This document shows, piece after piece, positions 43,194 to 53,200 of a DNA stretch of 64,000 bases; positions within the stretch are counted from its first letter, which is position 1, and each line of letters starts with the position of its first letter. Source of the stretch: Tritrichomonas musculus (lineage: Eukaryota > Parabasalia > Tritrichomonadida > Tritrichomonadidae); contig JAPFFF010000072.1 of the NCBI GenBank assembly GCA_039105265.1, forward strand, positions 62,001 through 126,000, in the 5' to 3' direction. A program made the translations under genes and the position numbers. The notes under the pieces are model-generated. The model made no database searches. It was not told the origin of the DNA and saw only the letters and a list, made by a program, of their open reading frames with translations.

Positions 43194-44567
43194 AGGAGGC
43201 CGCCAGCAAAAAATAGCAATACTTCAAAGTTGTAATTATTATTATAATAATATTTAATAAGCATGTATATTAAATTCATTATAATATAAGAAAAATATCG
43301 GTGTATTCAAAGATATAATTGTTTTTATTTTTTAACGTACCCTCAGAAATGTTATCAAAAAGTTTTATTTTTCAGAATTTTTTTTTTGTAAATAATTAAA
43401 ATACATCATTATATGTTCAATATATTATAAAATAAATATATTAAATAAAATATATTATATAATAGATGTTGAAATATGCAAACAAAAGAACTTTTATGAT
43501 ATTAAACTTATCTTCATATAAATTTTATTAAGAAAAAATTAAAAAATATGCATTTGATTTCAACCAAATATGAAATCATTTCATATTTTAAAATGAATAA
43601 AAAAGGATATTTTTATTGTTTTTTGGAATAATGATGCTTTTTATAATTATGTGTGTGATTTTAACAAAAAACAATTTATTCTTATTAAGGACTTAACTAA
43701 AAGACATAAAAAAATAATAATTTGGCTGAGAAATGCGTTTATTTATAGTAAAAGGTTTAAAAAGGATAAACATCATTAAAAACTAAGCATGATAAAAATA
43801 TTCGAGCCAACACTTTTATGTCCAAGCAATGGAAACAAGAGATATGATAGTTTTACTAACGTTGACTTCTTATTTAATGATTGCTTACCTGACATTGTAA
43901 GTGAGAATTACATTTTTGGTTGCGCTTTGTATACAACTTGAAATGTTTTGTGAAAGGAGGGCTTTTCATTTGCAGCGAACGTCTAATAATGAAAGTATAA
44001 TTACTAATAGTGGTACAACTTTTGCTTCTATAAAATAATTTTTTTATCTACAACCGCTATTTCATTATCAAAAATCTTAAAAAACAATCAAATTGACTAC
44101 TTTTATTTTTCTAAATTTTTGTTAATTTTCATTCAATTATTTCTTAATAACTCTTTGAAATATTTCTATGATCATTCAATTATTTTCTTAAAAGCCTTTT
44201 CAATTTATTTTTTTCAATGGTTGAAAAAGTATTCAATTTTGTATTATTTTGATTCATTTTTTGGAAAAATAGGCGATAGTTCAAAGCTGGCTTAGAGATA
44301 TTTTGTAGATCAGATATCATACTTCGTTATATTAACAGGAGCTGACAAACAAAAAAATCAATTTTTTAAAAAAGTTGAAATAAAATTAGATTTGAAATCA
44401 TCTGTTGAAAAAATTAATTTCGTCAAATTTCAGATTACAAATAAATGCATATCATCGATAACATTAATGTGTCATTTTTGGTTTTTCTCATTTTCTCTTT
44501 GTTCGGTTGCAAAATAAGAATAAATATTGAATAAAAATACGTTAAAAAAATCTGCCAACGGCCTCCT
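43194..44567. mobile_element. Insertion B: 1.4-kb element in the right arm
   Basis: Ends AGGAGGCCGCCAGC (left) and GCCAACGGCCTCCT (right), flanked by 8-bp duplication AAAAATTC at 43186-43193 and 44568-44575, which is the same target (GAATTTTT on the other strand) used by insertion A. Interior differs from insertion A throughout. No long frame. Confidence 0.75.
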
Positions 44568-45105
44568 AAAAATTCACAATTTTTATTTTTTTATTTAAAA
44601 AAAACGAAATGTGAAGTGAAAAAAGTGGAAAATTTTATTTCCACCCATAGCTTTATAATAAATGACAAAAAATCTTTAAAACTAAAATAAAGTATTCAAA
44701 AGTGTAAGAAAAATAATAAAAAAAATGAGAATTTTTTTTCGAACTTGAAACCTCGGGTATCCTCGAGATTTCCTCGGAAATTGAATACTTCGGGCAAATC
44801 GGGATCGAGGATGGCCGAGTAAAACGGTTATTTTACTCGGGTTTACTCGGGTAAACCGAGTACGGGAGTCTCCTCGATCCCGAAATTATTTTCGGGGAGA
44901 CTACTCTTACCCGTCCTCGAAAAGCATACCTGCTGGCAAAATAAAGGAATTTTTGTTTAATGCAATTTTTTATTATTCATAAATACTGCTATATTTATTT
45001 AATAATTTATTTTGCATTGATCTTTAGATTTTTTATTTCTCTCAATTATATGACAACGGTTGAGCGGTTGACACCCCTATATAGAGATATTTTCATTTTT
45101 GAATT

Positions 45106-45145
45106 ATTAGGCAAAATAAATGAATTCTAATTTGTTTTGCCTAAT
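45106..45145. repeat. Hairpin upstream of the coiled-coil gene
   Basis: ATTAGGCAAAATAAAT and ATTTGTTTTGCCTAAT face each other around an 8-base loop, 68 bp before the ATG at 45214. It could be a regulatory hairpin or the remains of a tiny MITE. Confidence 0.6.
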
Positions 45146-45213
45146 ACATTCGTTTTTTTTTTTTTTTTTTTTCCATTTTTTTACAAATTTTTTAGTATAA
45201 ATTACGAATTATC

Positions 45214-48200
45214 ATGCTTAATTTTCAGACCAGCAATGATAATCAACAAAATATTGAACAAAAATTAGCTTCGAATAGACAATCTAAAGATTTAGACCAA
45301 ATGTTAGAACAAAAATCGAATATATCTTTTTATTCAACATTCCCAAATAAATCAAATCAAACAAATAATCTTTTTAATCCAAATATTCAATTACCAAAAG
45401 ATCATTTAAATTTTTCTAGGCAATTCAATTTTAATGAGATTAATAAAGATGAAATCAGTGAAAATGAATTAAACGAAGAAGTTTATAAAATAATGAGCTC
45501 TACTTTTGGCGAGTCTCTTTCAAGTATGAAAACAGAAAAATTAAAAAGTTCTATCAAACAAATATTACAAAATCAAGTAGCCATATGGCTTAATCAAGAT
45601 TACTACAATGAAATAGATGAAAGCCAAGATCAATCCGATATTGATGATAATCAAGAATACGATTATGAGTCAGAAATTGATGAATTTGAAGAACCTATTA
45701 ACGATGAATTTGATATTACAAATGTTTATGACGAAATAAGTCGAGATTTGGACTCATCTCTAGATAAATTATCAACCAACAAAAACAAAAAGGAACTAAA
45801 AACTGCCATTTCTCATATTCTATACAGTTATCTAGGCAAAGTTGCTGACTATAATGCCAACGATAGTGACCAACCAAAATCAATAAATATATATCTTCCA
45901 CAAGCCTGGCCAAACAACATCTACGAAGCATATATTGCCAACTATCCGATGTGCACGATACAAACAGACCAGCAAACTCAAGATCAAGCTGAATCAGATG
46001 AATTGGATGAAGATCTCGAATTTTTAAATGCATTAATTGCAGAACGGGAAGAAAAGAAACTGAGAGAAACTCTCAACAAAACAATTCCAAAGTGTAAACA
46101 AAAAATTTGTAATTCAAAAAATGAAAACAAACCGAGTACTCAAAAATTGAATGGTTTACATTCGGATGATTCATCCAGCCAAAAAGGGAAGGACATTGCC
46201 TTTCTCACAAATGAAGTAAATGCAACAAAGAACAAACCTCAGAATTCAATCATTTCACAGACAACACAATATGATAATTCCACTTTTTCAGACAAACCGC
46301 CAAATCAAACAACTCTTCCTCAATCTCAGAATAGTTTCACTTTTTCAGACAAACCGCCAAATCAAACAACTCTTCCTCAATCTCAGAATAGTTTCACTTT
46401 TTCAGACAAACCACCAAATTCATTCATTTTTAACTTTGAAAGGAGCAATTTTAAGTCAGTGCCAAGTAATGACGGCCCAACCTCAAAGTTCAACTTCAAT
46501 TTTGATCTGCCTAAAGCTTCACAAAGCAATGACGCTGACGTAAAATCAGATGGGATTGCCAAGCCGAGCTTCTCTTTCTTCATTCGGAAGCCATTTTCAT
46601 CTCTTGGCCAGCAAGTGAGCGCGCCGGGCAAGGCAGAGGCTGGCCAGAAAGAACTGCCTCCAAAAGGAAATACGAATGAAAAATTGTTAAAGGTTTCAAT
46701 ACACGAGCCGGAGCATCCTGCTTCTTCCCTCCCTTTGTCACCTAAAAGTGTCAGGACAAGAATCACAAATCAAGAAAGCGGCCCAAAAGTCGAGCAAGAA
46801 AAAGAAAAGCGCAAATCGTCTTCACTCGAAAATGAAACAGAGGCGAAGAGTGCCCTGAAAAACGACATGGCTGTCCTGGAGGAGGAAGAAGTCACTGACG
46901 TGCAGCCACAGGAAGCTAAGATGTACAACGAGCAGGAAGACGTTGTCGATCAACCCGAACAAACACAAAAAGATGGAACTGAAGAAAGTAATACGGCACA
47001 AAAGGAAAAAGAAGAAGACAAAAGTGACAATAAACAAGAAGAAGACAAAAGTGACAATAAACAAGAAGAAGACAAAAGTGAAATTGAAGCACAAAAAGAA
47101 GAAACTAAAAAAGATTTGCGAAAGGATGAAGTTCCTGTTCTTGAAGAAGAAGAAGAGGACGTTGAGAACCAGTCAGCGATAGATCAAATCTCCACTGATA
47201 AACTGCAGCAAGAGCCAGCCACTGAATCACGAGCGGTTGCAGGCATGGAAGCAGGTAGAGGCACAGAAATTGAGACAGCAGACAAACTAGAAACCAGGAC
47301 CTCAGAGGAAGGCACACCAGACACAGAACTGCCAACTCCATCGTTCCAGCTCCAGGAGCCGTCGCATGAAGAAAGCAGCAGCCAGTCCTCATCGTCGCCG
47401 CGCAGAATCCGGATAAAATCGCCTCGCGTAGACTCATCAGGCAGTGAATCAATGCCGATTCGCGAGCCAGACTCGGGCTTCCAGTCGTCTCCACGCACGA
47501 GTTCTGGACGTGTCAGATCTGAGCAGATCCCCACCCCACTTCAGCTTGGCAAACTGTCAACAACCGCTCCAACCGACACGCCAAAAAGTGCGACAATCAT
47601 CGCTCCAAACCCGGAGCAGGTCAACCAAGTTTCCTCGTCGCGCAGCTCGCAGCACATTTCCGTTATGGCGCCAAAATCAATACAAGTTTCATCGTCACAG
47701 TCAAATCATCGACCTCAACCGCCAATAACCGCTGCAACGATGAAAGAGGCTTCAAATTCACCACGAAGAAGCGTCCCGATCACTCCGGCGCTCCTCAACT
47801 TGAAGAAGAAAGCAAAGCGCGAAGAACCGTTAGATGACATAACCGTCGAACAACTTCAGCAGCTTCTGTTCATCCTCAACGAGGAGAGGAAGATTCACGC
47901 GCGCGAGCACCACTACAAGGAAGGACTCATGTGCAACAGCGTCATTCATCACGTCAGCAAATTCTACGAAATCGCGAAGAAGAAGCGAAACGGAGAATCG
48001 CAGAACGACGATTTCCCTTTGAAAGAATTTGATGAAAAAACGGTTGAAATTGAGAAGGAAATCATTGCTAGGCATGCCGATAATAGAAAGAAAATTCTGA
48101 GCTCTCAAAAAGTGGAAATTGAAAGAGTTGTGAAAAAGGAGGAATCATTGAAGAGGAAATTGAATTACCTCCTGGCTCAGGAACGCTTCAAGGAGGCTGA

Positions 48201-48525
48201 AGAGGTGCAGAAGCTGATCGATATAAAGAAAAAAGAAGAGGAAGAAGAAAAGTCAAATTCTGAAGGAAATGATCGTAGTGACGAACTTTTTGACTCAGAT
48301 TATTCAATTGTTAATTTAAAGGAAAAACACCAACAGGAGATTCTTAATTTTGAAGAAAACTGTAAAATTGAACTTCAAAAGTTTAGAGAAGATAGAAGTA
48401 AACTAAGACAAGAGATGATAAACAACAGAGTGATTATTAAAGAAGATATTATTTCGACCCCAAAGTTGGAACATTTGCACCCAAATTCAACATCTGAATC
48501 TTTAACATACAAGAAAGAAGGCTAA
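45214..48525 (+). CDS. Large low-complexity / coiled-coil protein
   Basis: 1,103 residues, intact. The N-terminal ~350 are Asn/Gln/Asp-rich with helical stretches. At ~360-420 there are three copies of FSDKPPNQTTLPQSQNSFT-like sequence and FxF/FNFNFD spacing that loosely resembles FG-type disorder. A highly charged middle has EEDKSDNKQ repeats (47,010-47,080), and a Ser/Pro-rich part follows (~740-880). The C-terminal ~210 residues contain long coiled coils with a UVR-like pattern (LNYLLAQERFKEAEEVQKLI). Similar coiled-coil tails occur in many uncharacterised trichomonad proteins. The segment 46,550-48,000 is distinctly richer in GC than both flanks. No catalytic motif. A cytoskeletal or scaffold role would be a guess. 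Alternative starts are possible but the first ATG gives the longest frame. Confidence 0.8.
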   Translation: MLNFQTSNDNQQNIEQKLASNRQSKDLDQMLEQKSNISFYSTFPNKSNQTNNLFNPNIQLPKDHLNFSRQFNFNEINKDEISENELNEEVYKIMSSTFGESLSSMKTEKLKSSIKQILQNQVAIWLNQDYYNEIDESQDQSDIDDNQEYDYESEIDEFEEPINDEFDITNVYDEISRDLDSSLDKLSTNKNKKELKTAISHILYSYLGKVADYNANDSDQPKSINIYLPQAWPNNIYEAYIANYPMCTIQTDQQTQDQAESDELDEDLEFLNALIAEREEKKLRETLNKTIPKCKQKICNSKNENKPSTQKLNGLHSDDSSSQKGKDIAFLTNEVNATKNKPQNSIISQTTQYDNSTFSDKPPNQTTLPQSQNSFTFSDKPPNQTTLPQSQNSFTFSDKPPNSFIFNFERSNFKSVPSNDGPTSKFNFNFDLPKASQSNDADVKSDGIAKPSFSFFIRKPFSSLGQQVSAPGKAEAGQKELPPKGNTNEKLLKVSIHEPEHPASSLPLSPKSVRTRITNQESGPKVEQEKEKRKSSSLENETEAKSALKNDMAVLEEEEVTDVQPQEAKMYNEQEDVVDQPEQTQKDGTEESNTAQKEKEEDKSDNKQEEDKSDNKQEEDKSEIEAQKEETKKDLRKDEVPVLEEEEEDVENQSAIDQISTDKLQQEPATESRAVAGMEAGRGTEIETADKLETRTSEEGTPDTELPTPSFQLQEPSHEESSSQSSSSPRRIRIKSPRVDSSGSESMPIREPDSGFQSSPRTSSGRVRSEQIPTPLQLGKLSTTAPTDTPKSATIIAPNPEQVNQVSSSRSSQHISVMAPKSIQVSSSQSNHRPQPPITAATMKEASNSPRRSVPITPALLNLKKKAKREEPLDDITVEQLQQLLFILNEERKIHAREHHYKEGLMCNSVIHHVSKFYEIAKKKRNGESQNDDFPLKEFDEKTVEIEKEIIARHADNRKKILSSQKVEIERVVKKEESLKRKLNYLLAQERFKEAEEVQKLIDIKKKEEEEEKSNSEGNDRSDELFDSDYSIVNLKEKHQQEILNFEENCKIELQKFREDRSKLRQEMINNRVIIKEDIISTPKLEHLHPNSTSESLTYKKEG

Positions 48526-48539
48526 TAATTATATTATTA

Positions 48540-48800
48540 TATGTATATAAATTTTTTTTCTCAGTATCTAAAAAAAGTGTCAAAATTTCACTATTACTTG
48601 CATAATCTACAGGACTTTTCCATAAAATAATTAGAATAAAATCATTAAAGAACCAAAGATGATTAATATAATAATTATAATTTTCATCCATGACATTGAT
48701 GTCAATATTCTTTTGCTGTAATAAAGGTTCAATTATATCAATATTATTCTTAATAACTGCCAAATACAATGCTGTTTTTACGTTTAAATCAATAAATCAT
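48540..48800 (-). pseudogene. Ankyrin repeat fragment
   Basis: Minus strand reads KTALYLAVIKNNIDIIEPLL, then QQKNIDINVMDENYNYY, and after a non-ankyrin patch KSPVDYASNSEILTLFL. These are two to three ankyrin repeats without a start; it converges on the end of the coiled-coil gene. A further scrap, KTVLYFANEKITLMLFIFF, lies at ~49,030-49,090 on the same strand. Remains of a larger ankyrin gene. Confidence 0.65.
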
Positions 48801-49099
48801 ATTTGATTAATTGCAATTAAAAAACAAAATCATTTAAAATTTCTCCTTGATTAAATAAAAAAAGTTTGGAATTATATGAAATTAAAAGTCTAGAAACATA
48901 ATTAAAACATTTTGATATAAGAAATGCGATAAATACTTATCATTATTGAAACGAAATTAAACAAAAAAAAAAAAAAAAATTTTTTTTGAATTGACTTTTC
49001 ATTTATGTCAAGATCATCTCATGTCAAAAGAATATGAACAACATCAATGTTATTTTTTCATTAGCAAAGTACAATACCGTTTTATTTAAAAAAAATAAA

Positions 49100-50184
49100 G
49101 TTAAATTACATGAAAAACAAAATCATTAAGGAACACAATTAAATCAAATAACAATGAAAACGACATACATGAAAAAAAGCTAAACATTTTGGAATTACTT
49201 CATTTAAAGATTGAAAGGAAAAATGTCATTCAAAAATTAATATAAACTCCATTAAAATGACATTTGTTATGAAATGACATTTATCACTGATTTTAAATAT
49301 TACAAAAATTATTGAAAATGAATCTGGAGAATTTTTTAAGGGTATAGCTTATTTTCAATCCATCTTTTGCATTGCTCATTGTTCAATGTTCAAGAAAAAT
49401 TGAATTATTTTAAGTTTAAAGGTTAAAACTAACAATTTTTATTAAAGCATATCTATTTAAAAATGTATATTTTGCAGCAATTTATCCAAATTTACAATAA
49501 AATCATAAATTTGGAAGCTATATAAACGTAGATTAAGTATTTTATTTTATATGTCATTAGGCTTAATTTATTGAAATTCATTTTGATTGAAAATAAGCGA
49601 GTTACAATTTGTATTGTCATTACTAATAATACTTTTTAATCATCTTTAAAACATACCTTTAATAACTTTGTCATGAGGAAATTCAATAGTAAGATAATAT
49701 ATATATATATATCTTACTATTAGTTTTTAGAGAAAACTTTAAAGCTCTCCTTTTTTTAAATTAGGTCTTCATTCATAAATTAATATAGAATTATATTTTT
49801 TTTGTGAACTTTCAAATTGCAATAGAATATGACTAAATAACAATCTATAAAGAGTATGTTTTATGTTCTGAGTTTGGTTATTTGAGATTTTTCATTCGTT
49901 GAGAATAAAGCATTTAAAAAAATGTTGTTAAACCAATTATATATAACCATTTTATTGTTTTATAACTTTTTGAATATTTTACATAACACAAACAGTTATA
50001 CCTATTGAGTTCTTACATTTCCTACAGTTGATTGAAATTCTAACGTTTTTAGTTCACTCTGGAATTAATGTAATCTAAGCCGACTTGAGATAAATATTAT
50101 AAAAATATATTTTTTATTTCTCACAAAAATTTGGTAAAAAATCAAAAATTTTGACAAATAATTAGTCAAAAATTTTGGAAAAAT
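49100..50184. other. AT-rich spacer
   Basis: No gene recognised. An AT hairpin (AGTAAGATAATATAT...ATATCTTACT) lies at ~49,689-49,727. Confidence 0.45.
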
Positions 50185-50190
50185 TCACTT
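50185..50190 (+). promoter_or_regulatory. Initiator TCACTT of the large ankyrin gene
   Basis: TCACTT with the putative start A 20 nt before the ATG at 50207; matches TCAYTW and supports that start. Confidence 0.55.
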
Positions 50191-50206
50191 TCAAATAAAT
50201 ATAAAA

Positions 50207-53200
50207 ATGATTCAACTTATTGATGAGAATATGTTTGAACAAATACTAAATGAAAAGGAGCGTGATATATCAAAATCAAATTACTTATCTTTGTTTGATC
50301 CATTAAGCATACTTAATATTTTTAAAAAGGTACCAAGATCTTTTGAAATATCTACAAATAACGGATCATGCTTCTTTAACACTCAAATAATAGAAGATTT
50401 AAGTTGTACAATAAGTGAATTTCTCAATACGCATCCAAATGAAACCAAATATAAACTTGATATTGAAGATAATAAAGCCCTAAAAAAATTAGAAGAAATT
50501 TGCCTAGGCAATATAACCTCTTTTGATAAGAAGGAGCTCATTGAATTCCATAATATAGCTAATATGCTAGAAATTCAGAATTGCCCTGATTATATGAGAA
50601 TGGAAACGTATGAAAGACATATTAAAAAAAGAGTTTCAATAAATCCTGATTGTGAAGCATTTATTAACGGAAGATTATCAAAAATGTTTACCATATCAAC
50701 TCATCAGAAAGATTATGAATGAAATCTATTTGGAATTTGCTCATCCAGAGTTTTAAATGACTTTATTACAACCAATAAAGACTCTATAAGCTACACCTAT
50801 GATTACGAGGATGAATATTGCGAATTCCAGCAAATTTGCGATTTTTTCAATTTTGAGCCAATTTCAATCACAACCGCCAATTTAGATTTCCTTAAAGAAA
50901 TATCAGAAGACCTTCAAATTGACATTATTTTAAGCAGAATCAAATGTATTGATCAAGAACAAGAAAAAATTGTTCAAAGAATTGACGAAGAACAAAAAAC
51001 GGTTGAGTTAATCAATCAATTATTTGAATGGCTATACAAAATTAATGAACTTTCTGTCAAAACGGTTAAAAATTCTATTCTTAGTTCAGAATGGTGCAAA
51101 TCTGAAGAAAATGTTCAAGAAATGGCAGCTTTCATTCTACAAGTCATAAAGACAAATGATTTATTGCATTCAAATTTATTTGAATTGTTGATTCAACTCG
51201 ATTCAGAAAATTCAGAAGAATTGAAAATTCTTCTTCCATTTATTAAAAAGAAATTATTGAAAACAATCGATCAAACAATTTATAATTGTGAATTTACTTA
51301 TAGATTGTATTATAAAGGAATGATAACTAAAGAAGAATTATTCCCAAAATTGACTGAAATTGGACAAAAGCAATCAGTAAATTTAAATTTGTGGTTTTTG
51401 CCTGAATTGATTGAACTTGGCTGTTTTGATGAACGAAGATTTAATAACAGAGACAAATCTATAATTTCTTATTATTATCCTGACAGGATGAATTTGTATA
51501 AGAAAATAAGTGACTCATTCGAGCCTGATGATGAAATAACAAAAGCATTAAGAATTGATGACGTTGATACGTTTCAGTCAATTATATCAAGCAAACAAAT
51601 CAAAGATATTTCACTCTGTTTCATACCCTCAAATATATTTGATTCATTTATCTATGACAAGATATCTTATCTTAATTATTCAGCTGCGTTTGGATCAATA
51701 AAATGCTTCAAATATTTAATGTTAAATCATTCAAAAATCGATTCACATACTTTTTATTTTTCCCTTTGTGGAGGCAACTTTGAGGTCATTAAAATAGTTG
51801 ACAATGAAAAACAAAACATTAATGATTATAATGATAAACATAAAAATTCTTGGGGAACTCGAAATAGAAGTGGCTGGGGGACTAAATATAAACCCAATTA
51901 TGGAATTACTCAAATTTTAATGACATTGATTGAAAATCATAAAAATGAATTGTTCGATTGGGTTTTTGAACAAAAAATTACAAATTACAAATTAATTCAT
52001 GATAATTTAGAGAAAATTATTTCCACTTCTGTATCAAATGGAAATGCACATGTATTAGTTTCAATTGTTGAAAAAGGTTTCAATATCTTTACTTTCAATA
52101 AATATATCAACTTAAAAGAACTGGCTGCATCGACAGGTTTTTATCATCTTTTAAAGTTTTTGCACAAAATAGGAGGCAAAATTAATGATAACGAAACTAG
52201 CTGGAAAAGAAATAATTCAAACTATGTTTCATTTGGCAATTTAAATATTTTTAAGTTTTATGTTGATACAAATACAAGTGATGCTCTTTCTAGCGTTTTA
52301 CAAAATGCAATTGTAAATGACCAATCCAAGATGTATAATTATTTCTTTGATCAACAATCCAAAAAAATAACGACTTCAATTATTTCATCCTCCTTTTCTA
52401 AAGCTTTAGAAAAGGATACAGACGAACTGTTTTATTATTTCATTGAAAAATTCAAAAAGGTTTGTCCTTCAGTTTTTGAGAAATTTACTTGGAATTTGTC
52501 TCTTTTGGGATTGGCTTGTCAATATGGACAAATAAAGCCTTTTTATACCATTATTAACTCAATTAAGGAAGAAAAGACTCAATTCTTTACCAGCTGTCTT
52601 AGTAAGGCTGCTTCTTCCAATTCAATGGAAATATGCAAGTATTTAATTGATAACAATTACAATATTAATTATGACTGCCTATTTCAGGAATTGGCAAATA
52701 TTTCAAAAGTAAGTTCTGAAATTATTTCATATCTTTTTAATAGTAGTGGCCTTGAATTCGATAAAATTATGTTTTTGCCTCTTCTTTTACCAGCAATTAA
52801 GAACCACAACAAACATTTTGTTGAGTTTTTACTTGAAAGAGGTATTTTTTATGATGAATGTTTAATTGATGCTGCATCTGCTTGCGACCTTGATATTGTT
52901 AACATTATATTAAAACATAATTCTACACCCGAATTTGTAAATCAAGGCTCTGAAGATGGAACAGCATTGCATCAAGCTGTCAATAAAAACAGCTTAGAAA
53001 TCTTTCAAAGACTTATGTCAATTCAATCAATAAATCCTTATTTACATGATAAAAATAGAAAGACACCTTTGATGCTTGCTACAAGCCAAATGAATTTCCC
53101 AATAATTAAGGCGATTATTTCATTCTCTGGACAAAATATCATATTTCATCGTGAATCAATCGATTGTTTAATAGAAGGACTAATAAAATCATTTACATCT

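Larger units (their letters stand above)
37307..44932. mobile_element. 7.6-kb hAT-like giant inverted-repeat element
   Basis: Ends CAGGTATGC... and ...GCATACCTG are flanked by an 8-bp duplication CTGGCAAA at 37299-37306 and 44933-44940. Terminal CAGG.ATG and 8-bp target fit hAT elements. Both outer ends carry many CTCGGG/ACTCGGGTAAA/CCCGAG subterminal motifs. The two halves are an inverted repeat. The outermost ~280 bp are diverged. The next ~85 bp (ending GTGAATTTTT at 37,675 and its inverse starting at 44,568) are nearly identical. The 884-bp blocks 39,185-40,068 and 42,310-43,193 are inverse copies of identical length. Each half is interrupted by a different insertion (37,676-39,184 and 43,194-44,567). 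The 2.2-kb centre holds coding relics and a MITE. No intact transposase. Confidence 0.85.

Noticed and set aside
37307-44932. Polinton/Maverick or other virus-like element, because of very long terminal inverted repeats
   Set aside because: Target duplication is 8 bp, not 6; ends are CAGG type; no polymerase, integrase, capsid or protease gene is present; size is far below that class.
46383-47534. Several antisense frames over the coiled-coil gene
   Set aside because: Shadow frames caused by the GC-richer coding sequence on the plus strand.
49689-49727. AT dinucleotide hairpin
   Set aside because: It is mostly (AT)n; expected by chance in this composition, so not listed as a feature of its own.
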